13,556 bases of DNA from DATKMP01 sp963790045 (GTDB lineage Bacteria > Bacteroidota > Ignavibacteria > UBA10030), in contig CAWBMS010000002.1 in assembly GCA_963790045.1 (NCBI GenBank), positions 1 to 13,556 on the forward strand, read 5' to 3'. The translations under genes and the position numbers were made by a program. The notes beneath the pieces were generated by a model. The model did not search any database. It was not told the DNA's origin and saw only the letters and a list, made by a program, of their open reading frames with translations. Each line of letters starts with the position of its first letter. The first letter of the stretch is position 1. Positions 1 through 7,258 of this stretch are shown here, piece by piece.

Positions 1-1
1 A

Positions 2-283
2 AATCGCGCCGGTGGATTGGAAGGCGGTATGACCAACGGACAAATGCTTGTGCTTCACGCGGCAATGAAACCGATTTCTACATTGGCACATCCGTTAAAA
101 TCTGTGAATCTTGCAACGGGCGAATTGGTGGAATCACGCTACGAACGTTCCGATGTGTGCGCTGTTCCCGCAGCATCTGTTGTCGGAGAAGCGGTGATTG
201 CTCCGGTGCTGGCAAACGCGCTGTTGGAAAAGTTCGGCGGTGATTCGCTCGGTGAGATTCAAGCGAGATACAAACGGCAATAA
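2..283 (+). CDS. aroC: Chorismate synthase, C-terminal part (5' end outside window)
   Basis: The open frame enters from the left edge and ends at TAA 281-283. The visible 93 residues contain the family's C-terminal signatures: a GG-LEGGMTNGQ stretch at the very start, then AAMKPISTL, and ERSDVCAVPAASVVGEA near the end, which forms part of the FMN/EPSP site. Chorismate synthase removes phosphate from 5-enolpyruvylshikimate-3-phosphate to give chorismate, the last common step of aromatic amino acid synthesis; it works in the cytoplasm as a tetramer with reduced FMN. The family is about 360 residues, so roughly three quarters is missing to the left. The TTG at 17 is an internal Leu codon, not a start. 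The next gene lies on the other strand, so aroC ends its transcription unit here; no clear terminator hairpin is visible after it. Confidence 0.95.
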   Translation, partial: NRAGGLEGGMTNGQMLVLHAAMKPISTLAHPLKSVNLATGELVESRYERSDVCAVPAASVVGEAVIAPVLANALLEKFGGDSLGEIQARYKRQ

Positions 284-419
284 TTTTTTTGAAGGAATAT
301 AATTCTCTATCCCTTGTAGGTCATTCTAACGAAATCGTGCCCGATAGGTAAGTGGGCAAAAATTCGAAACATAAAAATTCCATACATACGAAAGTAACAA
401 GAATGTCTCATGAAATGAT

Positions 420-1080
420 TTATTTCAAGAGCACAAGTTTCTTCGTCTCCGTATAGCTTCCAGCATTTAACATATAAAAGTATATTCCACTTTGTAGAGA
501 AGCAGCATTCCAAGCTGCCGAATGACTTCCGGCTGCCATAGGTTCATTTACAATCGTTGCCACTTCATGTCCTATCAGATCATACACCTTTAAGGATACG
601 TGTGCACGCACAGGAAGATTAAATGAGATGATAGTTGTGGGATTGAAAGGATTCGGGTAATTTTGATTAAGACGAAAAACATTCGGATCGACAGATGTTT
701 GATTTTTCACAACCCCTGTCGGCGTTGTCACGATAAATGATCCGATCATTCCCAAGCTGTAATGATAGTCGCATTGATAATGATATGTACCTGCAACGGT
801 GGCGATGTAAGAAACATGTACTACCGGAACCCTGATGAAAAGTCGAGGCACCAGTCGGAACACTCGTTGAACTCAATGGATGCATGCTAAAATCGCCCAT
901 CCATTGAATTGTGTCTCCAACCAAAACATTGAGAGTGTTGGGAGAATACGTTTCGCCTAATGAACCGCCGAACTGGATGACGAAGGTAGCGGCATGCACG
1001 TCAATTCCTGCCGAAAGAATTATGACAACACAGAGAATCAATTTGATGATTCGAGATGTTGTGGTGGTTGGTGTTTTCAT
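420..1080 (-). pseudogene. Secreted cupredoxin (plastocyanin-like) with C-terminal T9SS-type sorting domain, frameshifted
   Basis: Two overlapping minus-strand frames together make one protein. The first frame (start ATG at 1080) gives a signal peptide (hydrophobic core IIKLILCVVIILSAG, cleavage after VHA) and the first half of a cupredoxin with FSMHP carrying the first copper-ligand His. The second frame (to TAA at 420) gives VAGTYHYQCDYH...GMIGSF, with Cys, His and Met spaced as type-1 copper ligands, then a sorting domain beginning NYPNPFNPTT and ending ETKKLVLLK. The two halves join with one surplus base between about 814 and 830; skipping it gives about 219 residues with no internal stop. 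Such proteins carry electrons or bind copper outside the cell, and the sorting domain directs export through the type IX system in FCB bacteria. Whether the frameshift is real or a sequencing error cannot be decided here. Confidence 0.8.
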
Positions 1081-1320
1081 AGGTACCTTTCTAATAAGTA
1101 TAGAATTGAATTATGTAGCTTCATAACTTTTATAACCATTGATTGATTGAAAAAGTTGCATCACACAATCACCAATAAATAGAAAGATGAAACACATCAT
1201 TTCTCATTCTCCGAAGAATGTGTCTTCTTTTTTCAAGCATTTTATTCGACAATCAGTTTGACAATCTTCTTTTATTTTGTAAATTCTTTCTGTTGTTTTT
1301 ACTCATGCTGGACAGACAAG

Positions 1321-1335
1321 TCCCGCGAAGCGGGA
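1321..1335. repeat. Short perfect hairpin TCCCGC-GAA-GCGGGA
   Basis: A 6-bp G+C-rich stem (1321-1326 with 1330-1335) closes a GAA loop inside a very T-rich stretch in front of the small gene at 1395. No T-run follows, so it is not a classical terminator. Its G+C content stands out from the flanks, which fits a small interspersed palindromic repeat. It also lies in the likely 5' leader of the downstream gene. Confidence 0.4.
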
Positions 1336-1394
1336 TTCCGGTTCGTTACATAACATTAGCGAATCATTTTAATCATCCAAAAAGGACGTTGGAT

Positions 1395-1643
1395 ATGAGA
1401 TGGACAGAAATAGAGAAAAAATTATTGCAGGCAAGTGAAAGTTGGTTTATTGATGAAAAAGATCCGGTACAATGGGAACTGCTAATCAAACTTGTGCAAA
1501 AAGAATTTCCAGAACACTCAACGGATGAGATTCGAAAAACCGTCCTCCATGCCAAACAATCATTATTACCACCGGTAGCAAAAAATCGAGTGGTGGAATG
1601 GATAAAGTTTGCATTGAAGGATTCCACAAACTTTAAGACGTGA
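1395..1643 (+). CDS. Small hypothetical protein (82 aa)
   Basis: I do not recognise this protein. The ATG at 1395 is chosen because AAAGGA lies about 8 bases before it and because the frame further upstream (from 1218) translates only to a Phe/Leu-rich run typical of T-rich non-coding DNA. The product is charged and soluble, starting MRWTEIEKKLLQ, with no signal peptide or membrane segment. It appears mainly helical: an amphipathic N-terminal helix, a central segment around WELLIKLVQKEF, a basic helix TDEIRKTVLHAKQ, and a hydrophobic C-terminal helix containing VVEWIKFAL. It may be a small binding or adaptor protein, but nothing visible fixes a function. It is flanked by genes on the opposite strand, so it is probably monocistronic. 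Confidence 0.6.
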   Translation: MRWTEIEKKLLQASESWFIDEKDPVQWELLIKLVQKEFPEHSTDEIRKTVLHAKQSLLPPVAKNRVVEWIKFALKDSTNFKT

Positions 1644-1702
1644 AGAAAAATACTATCTGTCATCATTACGTCCATTGCCAAGAGCAAATAATTCTAAAGT
1701 AC

Positions 1703-1736
1703 TTGACTATGAATCAATGCGATAGTAATTTATTCT
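1703..1736 (+). promoter_or_regulatory. Possible promoter in front of a hairpin-plus-terminator unit
   Basis: TTGACT (1703-1708) is followed 17 bases later by TAATTT (1726-1731). The -35-like box is good (5 of 6) and the -10-like box poor (3 of 6). It would start a transcript of about 75 bases carrying the hairpin at 1737-1764 and the terminator at 1782-1814. Weak on its own. Confidence 0.25.
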
Positions 1737-1764
1737 TGTATCGCTTATCCTTATGGGCGATACA
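1737..1764. repeat. Hairpin with 8-bp stem TGTATCGC / GCGATACA
   Basis: A perfect 8-bp stem (1737-1744 with 1757-1764) encloses a 12-base loop, 17 bases ahead of a strong terminator and with no open frame between them. It could be the first stem of a small RNA, or a bidirectional transcription-end structure. Confidence 0.4.
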
Positions 1765-1781
1765 TTAGTTAGCCTCCCTAG

Positions 1782-1814
1782 ACCCTGACGCTTGGTAGTG
1801 CGTCAGGGTTTTTT
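1782..1814 (+). terminator. Rho-independent terminator
   Basis: A perfect 10-bp stem, ACCCTGACGC (1782-1791) with GCGTCAGGGT (1800-1809), has an 8-base loop and runs into TTTTTT. Orientation is plus strand, so it ends the transcript of the small gene at 1395 and/or a small RNA starting near 1738. It lies in the convergent gap facing the end of the polymerase-like gene (1856). Confidence 0.85.
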
Positions 1815-1855
1815 ACTATGTCAAGTGAGAAAAATAATTTATTGCTGATGCAAGA

Positions 1856-3157
1856 TTATTCTGAGTCAGAAAGCCATATTCCGTAACCATCGGTTTCAAG
1901 TTTTGGAGAAGCGGTGTCTGGAGTGAGTTTGCGTTCGATGATTTCAATACCCTCAGGGGAAAAAGGAAATAATTCATCGAGAGAAATGAGATGTTGAAAC
2001 GCGACGGGTTCAAAGAATATTTGAAATTTTTCGATCGCCTCCTGTAAGCGTTTTAAATAATGTGCAGTATTTTCATCAGGTGTGTTCGGATCCCATTCTG
2101 AACCTAATTTTGAAATGAGTAACGGGTCTGTCTCTAAATCAGTACCGGTAAGATAGTACCACAATTTTTCGCCTGTCTTGACAAAATAGCCAGCGCGGAT
2201 TGCTGCTTCCATCGCTGGGGTTCTTATTCGATTGCCGGTTGCCACCGTTTGCTGATATACATCGAGTGAGTCTTTAACTGTCTCTACTTTGCAGAAATCG
2301 ATCGGTGACCATTGATGATGTGTTATCTGTGTATGCGCTGAGGCAAACGTGTGATGAATGCGTGTCACATCATGAGTGAACAAGCATTCAACGGTTCGAT
2401 GGACCAGTACACGTAGAAACCGTTCCATCCCTCGATGCTGCAACGCAGAACCACGGATAATGATTCGCTGCTGTTCATCCATCAAAATAAAATTGCGACG
2501 ATTGTATGCGAGCATTTGTTGAAATGCTTTCTGTGCTACGAACTTTGTTCCGTAAGGCAGATCCACCGAGAGACGTTCAAGAAACTTTTCGATATTTGCC
2601 GCACCGATCACATTATCCGGCAGTTGTATATAATAGCCATCGCTGTCATAATGTATAACTGTGGTGTTGAAGGGTTCGAATTGCTTTAGCGATTGTTCCA
2701 TTGCTGTGGATTGAAGGATGTAAAGTTGTTCTGCACACTTTGGGTCATTAAACAATCCTTTGGGATGGGTAAGATAGACCGGAAACAGCGCCAGTAAATC
2801 TGTTGCCGCTTCCTGCAATTGATGATCGTTCGAAGAAGTTTTATCGAAAACAATTTGGAATAATTCCTTCAGGAAAGCACTAAAAATATTCAATTGATCG
2901 GTACGCGGAACAATATGTTCCTCTACTGCTATCCGTGCTGAAAGCAAATGAAGAGACACCCATAAGACATTAGGAAAAATGCCGGCGTAAAATGTTTCCA
3001 CAGGCAGTGTTGCAAGTGAGAATTGCCCAAACGGTTTGGGCACCGAATATTTGCGGTGAATGTACTCGCGAAACAGTAAAGATTCAACCTTCGACATCGC
3101 GCTCAAATGGTTTATCATTCCATAATTGAACGGACACCATTTTGTGAGCGAAAACAA
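1856..3157 (-). CDS. Family-B DNA polymerase-like protein, C-terminal half (degenerate palm, thumb); downstream part of a frameshifted gene
   Basis: This frame continues the gene at 3204-4154 after a one-base shift. Homologous sequence runs upstream of the TTG at 3157, to about 3214, so 3157 is only the first possible start codon of the fragment. Order: linker (DHLQLLNILSSTLSPK, just upstream), a YSVPKP stretch, the palm, motif C as YDSDGYY (about residues 170-176), then a thumb-like region with NRRNFILMDEQQRIIIRGSA, HRGMERF and KVETVKDS. Active relatives, as I recall them, have D-V-x-S-L-Y-P-S at motif A; here the matching place reads F-Y-A-G-I-F-P-N, so the metal-binding Asp is Phe. Motif B (K...NSxYGYL) reads ALFPVYL, losing Asn, Tyr and Gly. 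Only motif C keeps two Asp. The fold is probably kept and polymerase activity lost. Confidence 0.75.
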   Translation of the reverse strand: MFSLTKWCPFNYGMINHLSAMSKVESLLFREYIHRKYSVPKPFGQFSLATLPVETFYAGIFPNVLWVSLHLLSARIAVEEHIVPRTDQLNIFSAFLKELFQIVFDKTSSNDHQLQEAATDLLALFPVYLTHPKGLFNDPKCAEQLYILQSTAMEQSLKQFEPFNTTVIHYDSDGYYIQLPDNVIGAANIEKFLERLSVDLPYGTKFVAQKAFQQMLAYNRRNFILMDEQQRIIIRGSALQHRGMERFLRVLVHRTVECLFTHDVTRIHHTFASAHTQITHHQWSPIDFCKVETVKDSLDVYQQTVATGNRIRTPAMEAAIRAGYFVKTGEKLWYYLTGTDLETDPLLISKLGSEWDPNTPDENTAHYLKRLQEAIEKFQIFFEPVAFQHLISLDELFPFSPEGIEIIERKLTPDTASPKLETDGYGIWLSDSE

Positions 3158-3203
3158 TTTCGGTGAAAGAGTTGAACTAAGAATGTTGAGGAGCTGTAAA
3201 TGG

Positions 3204-4154
3204 TCACTGCAGTTCTTTTTTTACCGAAATTTCTTTTTGTGGAATGTGACCCTCTGGAAAAGCAATGCCCAATAATTTTAGTAAGGAAGAAAGATCGTGT
3301 TGTTTGTCTATGTCGAAATCGGAAAGCTCGTTTTGGGCAAGCGTTCGCAGATCGATGAAATGCCTGCCTAATGCCTGAACATTGAGCCATTCAATATCTG
3401 CAAAACTATCGGACGTACGATTATGCGGATAACGAATTTCGCTGTTGTCTCTGCCAATGGTTAATGTGGTTTCACATTCTTCTGCCAGTTGAAGAAGCGC
3501 TGGAAGAATATTGGAAAACAGATCGATTCCTTCGATGACATCGGGATCGAGCTCTTGTATCTTTTGAATAATCTGTTCCAGCACTTCCGGTTTGTTGTTT
3601 TTCTTGATTTCGAAGATATGGACTTTCCCATTATTTCCCGAAATGCCGATTGCATGCAATTCCTTTTTGAATGAATGTTTTTTGTTTAGCTGCGGAATAA
3701 TATCAGCTTTGAAAGCAATTGCCATCTGCATCCGAATAAGTTCGTCAAACTTCATCCCTTTAAACAACGTAACACCGGATTGCGCTAAAAATTGACGAGC
3801 CGGATCGGGACGAACAAGAAGTTCCTGTAGCTCTTGCCACGTCGCAATTTTTGGGAAACGAGATTTATTATATTCACGCAGCGCATATTGAACGGCATCC
3901 CACATTTCACTCCAGCAGGAAAACGCTGCAATGAATTTATAATAATTTTTGCCTTCTAATTCTTTGAGCCAGTGATGTTTGGGAAATCCATAGAGCAGGG
4001 AAGAGTCGGCAAGAAAAAAGAAAGGGAAGAATTCTGCATCTTCATGCACAATCTTCCCTTCGATACGTTTGAACAGCCGGATCGTTTGATCGCTGAGTTG
4101 ATGCACAGCGACCACGCGCTCTGCGGGATTATGTCCGTAGAGCAGCGAATCCAT
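3204..4154 (-). CDS. Family-B DNA polymerase-like protein, N-terminal half with inactivated 3'-5' exonuclease; upstream part of a frameshifted gene
   Basis: The start ATG (4152-4154) directly abuts the slipin stop, so translation is probably coupled. The N-terminus (YGHNPAERVVAV ... RLFKR ... FFPFFFLAD) and PDPARQFLAQSGVTLFKGMKF match the N-terminal and pre-exonuclease regions of bacterial family-B polymerases of about 780 residues. In active relatives the next block reads MQLDIET (Exo I Asp and Glu); here it is MQMAIAF, so both are Ala (145 and 147). Exo II, normally an EGHNIFxFDLPY block, reads EGIDLFSNILPAL, losing the Asn and Asp. The frame stops at TGA 3204-3206, just after a run of seven A (T7 at 3216-3222 on the plus strand). 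Skipping one A joins it to the frame ending at 1856, giving 765 residues. It is therefore an exonuclease-dead homologue, either split or read through slippage. Confidence 0.8.
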   Translation of the reverse strand: MDSLLYGHNPAERVVAVHQLSDQTIRLFKRIEGKIVHEDAEFFPFFFLADSSLLYGFPKHHWLKELEGKNYYKFIAAFSCWSEMWDAVQYALREYNKSRFPKIATWQELQELLVRPDPARQFLAQSGVTLFKGMKFDELIRMQMAIAFKADIIPQLNKKHSFKKELHAIGISGNNGKVHIFEIKKNNKPEVLEQIIQKIQELDPDVIEGIDLFSNILPALLQLAEECETTLTIGRDNSEIRYPHNRTSDSFADIEWLNVQALGRHFIDLRTLAQNELSDFDIDKQHDLSSLLKLLGIAFPEGHIPQKEISVKKELQ

Positions 4155-4925
4155 TTACGACTTCTTCTTTGTTTCCTGTGGCGCTAAGAACGGTTTCAAT
4201 AAATCGATCGGCACAGGGAAAATGGTCGTGGAATTATTCTCTGTAGCAATTTCGCGCAGCGTTTGTAAATAGCGCAACGTCAGTGCGCTTGGTTGATCGC
4301 TGAGAATGCCTGCTGCATCAGCAAGGCGCTGCGATGCCTGAAATTCGCCTTCGGCAGCAATAACCTTGGCACGCCGTTCGCGTTCGGCTTCTGCCTGCTT
4401 TGCCATCGCACGCTGCATTTCCTGCGGCAGATCGATCTGTTTTACTTCCACGTTGGAAATTTTAATGCCCCACGGTTCGGTGTGTGCATCGATGATCTGT
4501 TGGAGCTTTTGATTGATCTTATCACGCTGTGAAAGCAGATCATCGAGTTCCGATTGCCCCAGCACACTGCGCAATGTTGTTTGTGAAAGCTGTGATGTGG
4601 CAAATAAATAATTTTCCACTTCCACAATTGCTTTTTCAGGATAGAGAACGCGGAAATAGATGACAGCATTCACTTTAATGGAAACGTTATCCTGTGTGAT
4701 GACATCCTGCGGAGGAACGTCCATCACGACTGTGCGCAAGCTGACTCTCACCATACGGTCGATACCGGGCCAGAGCCAAATAATGCCGGGGCCTTTGGTG
4801 CCGAGTATCCGGCCAAGACGAAAGACCACACCTCGGTCATATTCCCGCAATACTTTGACCGAGTTCGAGGCAATGATGATAAAAAATATAACGAGAACAA
4901 ATATTAATACACCCATCGATTCCAT
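4155..4925 (-). CDS. Slipin (stomatin-like SPFH / band 7 membrane protein)
   Basis: The protein has 256 residues, the usual length for bacterial and archaeal slipins. An N-terminal membrane segment (about 5-20, LIFVLVIFFIIIAS) is followed by VKVLREYDRGVVFRLGRI and KGPGIIWLWPGIDRM, the conserved start of the SPFH domain (to about 165). A charged helix with QAEAERERRAKVIAAEGE (177-194) is the coiled-coil oligomerisation region, and a hydrophobic tail with IFPVPIDLLKPF ends it. Slipins form large membrane rings and partner with NfeD proteases; in Pyrococcus the partner protease cleaves the stomatin homologue. Here the nfeD gene lies just upstream with a 2-base gap, and the ribosome site AAAGGAG sits inside the last nfeD codons, so the two are coupled. 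The unusual neighbour is the polymerase-like gene that starts directly at its stop codon. Confidence 0.93.
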   Translation of the reverse strand: MESMGVLIFVLVIFFIIIASNSVKVLREYDRGVVFRLGRILGTKGPGIIWLWPGIDRMVRVSLRTVVMDVPPQDVITQDNVSIKVNAVIYFRVLYPEKAIVEVENYLFATSQLSQTTLRSVLGQSELDDLLSQRDKINQKLQQIIDAHTEPWGIKISNVEVKQIDLPQEMQRAMAKQAEAERERRAKVIAAEGEFQASQRLADAAGILSDQPSALTLRYLQTLREIATENNSTTIFPVPIDLLKPFLAPQETKKKS

Positions 4926-4927
4926 AC

Positions 4928-6235
4928 TTACTCCTTTGTTGGTTTATACCGTTCTACTTGTAACTTTAAGTTTGTTATTCCTGTGACACGAATGGATTCA
5001 CCTTTGGCAATCTTTTCCGTTGTGGTGCTTGCCTGCCAGAGTTCTCCATGCACTTTCACCGTTCCATCTGGATTGAGTACCGTTATTGCATCGCCGATTT
5101 CTCCGATAAGCCCTTCTTTGCCATTCATTGGTTTGCGCCCTTGAATCTTTAATCCCAATCCAAGCAGGAACACAAAAAAGAATGCGGTGATGAGTGTGGT
5201 GAGGGTGATGACCGACCACGAAATTTCTGCGAACTCCAAAATGCTTGGCGTCTGAATCAACATCACTGATCCGAAAAAGAACGAAATGACGCCGCCGATA
5301 GCAAGTAATCCATGACTCACAATTTTAATCTCCAAAATAAATAATGCAACACCGAAGATAATCAATGCCAAACCCGCATAGTTGATGGGCAGTGTGTGCA
5401 TCGAATAAAAAGCAATAATTAAACTAATGACGCCAACGATGCCGGGAAAGATTAACCCAGGATTATACAGTTCGAACAATAATCCGAACATACCAAGCAT
5501 CATCAAAATATACGCAACATTCGGGTCGCTAAAAACATTCAACAGCGATTCGCCCCAGCCCATTTCGACAAGTTCGATATGTGCATCCTTCGTATGCAAC
5601 ATCACACTATCCTGTTGAACGACAACGATACGTCCATCGATCTGACGGAGCAGTGAATCAAGATTGGGGGATATAAGATCGATGACATTATTTTTCAGCG
5701 CTTCAGTTTCTGTAATCGATTTGCTTTCGCGCACGGCATCTTCCGCCCAAACGAGATTACGGTGACGCTTTTCTGCGATGCTGCGGATAAATGCTGCTGC
5801 ATCATTCGTTACTTTTTTGCTCATCACAGAATCCATCTGGCCCTGCATTTCAACGGGATGCGCCGCGCCGATGTTGGTGCCGGGAGCCATTGCAGCAATA
5901 TGTGCCGCTGTGGTGATGAAGACGCCTGCCGACCCAGCTTGTGCGCCGCCGGGTGCAACGTACACGACAACGGGAATTTTAGATTCCAGAAAATCGGTGA
6001 TGATTATACGAGTAGATTTGAGCAAACCACCGGGCGTGTTCAATTCGATGACAATACATTCTGAGTGATGCGCTTGTGCCTGCTCAATGCTGTAATGGAT
6101 AAAATCCGCGGTTGCGGGATTAATCATTCCGTCTAACTTGAGAACCGTCACCGATTGGCTCCACAGTATTACGGGCAACATCAATAAAAGGATAATGTGA
6201 ATAGTTCGAGACACGATACTCTTTTCCAACGCCAT
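4928..6235 (-). CDS. NfeD-family membrane-bound ClpP-class serine protease
   Basis: This is the long (435 aa) NfeD form. A signal anchor (about 11-27) is followed by a ClpP-like protease domain (28-220) with ELNTPGGLL, the nucleophile in AGSAG (Ser102) and a general-base Lys in SKKVTNDAAAF (Lys140 or 141), matching the Ser-Lys dyad known from the Pyrococcus homologue. Four to five membrane segments lie between about 240 and 360 (YILMMLGMFGLLFELYNPG onward), and a C-terminal OB-fold NfeD domain covers about 370-432 (GLIGEIGDAITVL ... GELWQAS). It likely cleaves membrane or periplasmic substrates together with the slipin encoded downstream, in membrane quality control. ATG 6235 is preceded by TTAGGAA 9 bases away and by an FCB-type promoter at 6257-6287. 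It is the first gene of a three-gene operon. Confidence 0.93.
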   Translation of the reverse strand: MALEKSIVSRTIHIILLLMLPVILWSQSVTVLKLDGMINPATADFIHYSIEQAQAHHSECIVIELNTPGGLLKSTRIIITDFLESKIPVVVYVAPGGAQAGSAGVFITTAAHIAAMAPGTNIGAAHPVEMQGQMDSVMSKKVTNDAAAFIRSIAEKRHRNLVWAEDAVRESKSITETEALKNNVIDLISPNLDSLLRQIDGRIVVVQQDSVMLHTKDAHIELVEMGWGESLLNVFSDPNVAYILMMLGMFGLLFELYNPGLIFPGIVGVISLIIAFYSMHTLPINYAGLALIIFGVALFILEIKIVSHGLLAIGGVISFFFGSVMLIQTPSILEFAEISWSVITLTTLITAFFFVFLLGLGLKIQGRKPMNGKEGLIGEIGDAITVLNPDGTVKVHGELWQASTTTEKIAKGESIRVTGITNLKLQVERYKPTKE

Positions 6236-6256
6236 GTTGTGCGTTTCCTAACAGAA

Positions 6257-6287
6257 CAAAGATAGCTAAAGGGATGTGCAATTGCAA
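6257..6287 (-). promoter_or_regulatory. FCB-type promoter for the nfeD-slipin-polymerase-like operon
   Basis: On the minus strand TTG (6287-6285) is followed after 20 bases by TATCTTTG (6264-6257), an exact match to the Bacteroidetes -7 consensus TAnnTTTG. Transcription would begin near 6250, leaving a short leader that contains the TTAGGAA ribosome site in front of ATG 6235. Confidence 0.55.
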
Positions 6288-6319
6288 TATTTTGGAACGC
6301 AATAAAGATAGACCGTATA

Positions 6320-6355
6320 AAACATACAGCCGCCACCTTGTAACGATGGCGGCTG
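6320..6355 (-). terminator. Terminator-like hairpin after the DUF6266-like gene
   Basis: A perfect 9-bp stem, CAGCCGCCA (6327-6335) with TGGCGGCTG (6347-6355), has an 11-base loop, just past the stop of the gene at 6364. Read on the minus strand it is followed by TATGTTTTAT, a weak T tract. It separates this gene from the nfeD operon promoter. Confidence 0.6.
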
Positions 6356-6363
6356 CACAGAAA

Positions 6364-7047
6364 TTATCCCAGCAGTGTGATTGATGAATGGACAGGGTTA
6401 TTATCAGAATCAAGAGTGATAAGAACAAGGAGCGTTTTACGAGTCTTGTACATATCATACAGTTGGGACTCCTGATCATCAAACGGGATAGCAAATGTCA
6501 ATGCCGTATCCAGTACCAATGTTTGAGAATCTGAAACGAGCGGTATGATGTAGAAACCAGGAAATTTATCGTTCGTACCATCACTTAAGGATATAATCGA
6601 TGCCATGAGAATCGATTTTTCCACTGTCAGATCGATTTTTTTATTTGTTCCAATAGGTTCAAATACTGCATTGATACCTGTATTCGCAATGTTCAGCGAT
6701 GTCGTTGTGGTACGGAACCCAAGACCGGGCGCCAGCGAAGTTTGTGCTGTGACCGAAGTAGGGGTGACAAAGCTGTAATTATCACTGACAATCTGGTTGA
6801 ATGCAGAATTACCGTTTGCACTACTTGCAAACCACAGTTTTTGCAACGGATCAATAGCATTGATTCCAGATGATAGGCGAACGAGAAAACCAAACTTCGC
6901 TCTGCGCTCGACAGAATCATCATCCTGTCCCGGAGTAAATGAACCTGGGAGAGAAACGACATAATCTTTGCCATTCTTTAGACGGAATGATACGTCGCCC
7001 ACGGTCCCTTTCGGACGACCGAGAACTGTTTTTACCATGGTGCCCAT
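6364..7047 (-). CDS. Hypothetical protein, DUF6266-like
   Basis: The 227-residue protein starts MGTMVKTVLGRPKGTVGDVSFRLKNGKDYV and continues with DDDSVERRAKFGFLVRLS. This resembles the N-terminus of a family common in Bacteroidetes and Ignavibacteria (as I recall, DUF6266): a Gly-rich 'G..G.VG.V.fR..KG' opening and an 'R..F....' helix. The remainder is rich in beta-prone segments (SLNIANTGINAVF, LTVEKSILMASIISLSDG, FYIIPLV, KTLLVLITLD). No signal peptide, membrane segment or catalytic motif is visible. Function is unknown; the repetitive beta architecture suggests a structural or binding role. ATG 7047 has AAAGGAA about 7 bases upstream. It appears monocistronic, with a hairpin terminator behind it and a divergent regulatory region ahead. 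Confidence 0.65.
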   Translation of the reverse strand: MGTMVKTVLGRPKGTVGDVSFRLKNGKDYVVSLPGSFTPGQDDDSVERRAKFGFLVRLSSGINAIDPLQKLWFASSANGNSAFNQIVSDNYSFVTPTSVTAQTSLAPGLGFRTTTTSLNIANTGINAVFEPIGTNKKIDLTVEKSILMASIISLSDGTNDKFPGFYIIPLVSDSQTLVLDTALTFAIPFDDQESQLYDMYKTRKTLLVLITLDSDNNPVHSSITLLG

Positions 7048-7258
7048 AGTAATATTCCTTTTGTTAATGATTATAACTTGTTGATTAATATCCTATTACA
7101 TACTTTTTGTTGATGCTGGGGGGAGGGCGAATTTTACATATTGCCGAGTTGTGTGAGTGGCAATGCTGCAACGGCAAGGAAGCGAAATTACACCGCAAGT
7201 ATATACCAAGTTTGTTATGGTCAAAGCGACAAGAGAACGAACGCATATAGACCTTCCG

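Noticed and set aside
344..364. Terminator-like TGCCC / GGGCA stem between aroC and the cupredoxin gene
   Set aside because: The stem is only 5 bp with an 11-base loop and no T-run on either strand.
1218..1394. Upstream extension of the small gene at 1395
   Set aside because: Translation is a Phe/Leu-rich run from T-rich DNA and crosses a G+C hairpin; the ATG at 1395 has a good ribosome site.
7070..7075. TATAAT box (minus strand) before the DUF6266-like gene
   Set aside because: No -35 or TTG partner at a fitting distance, and it lies very close to the ribosome site.
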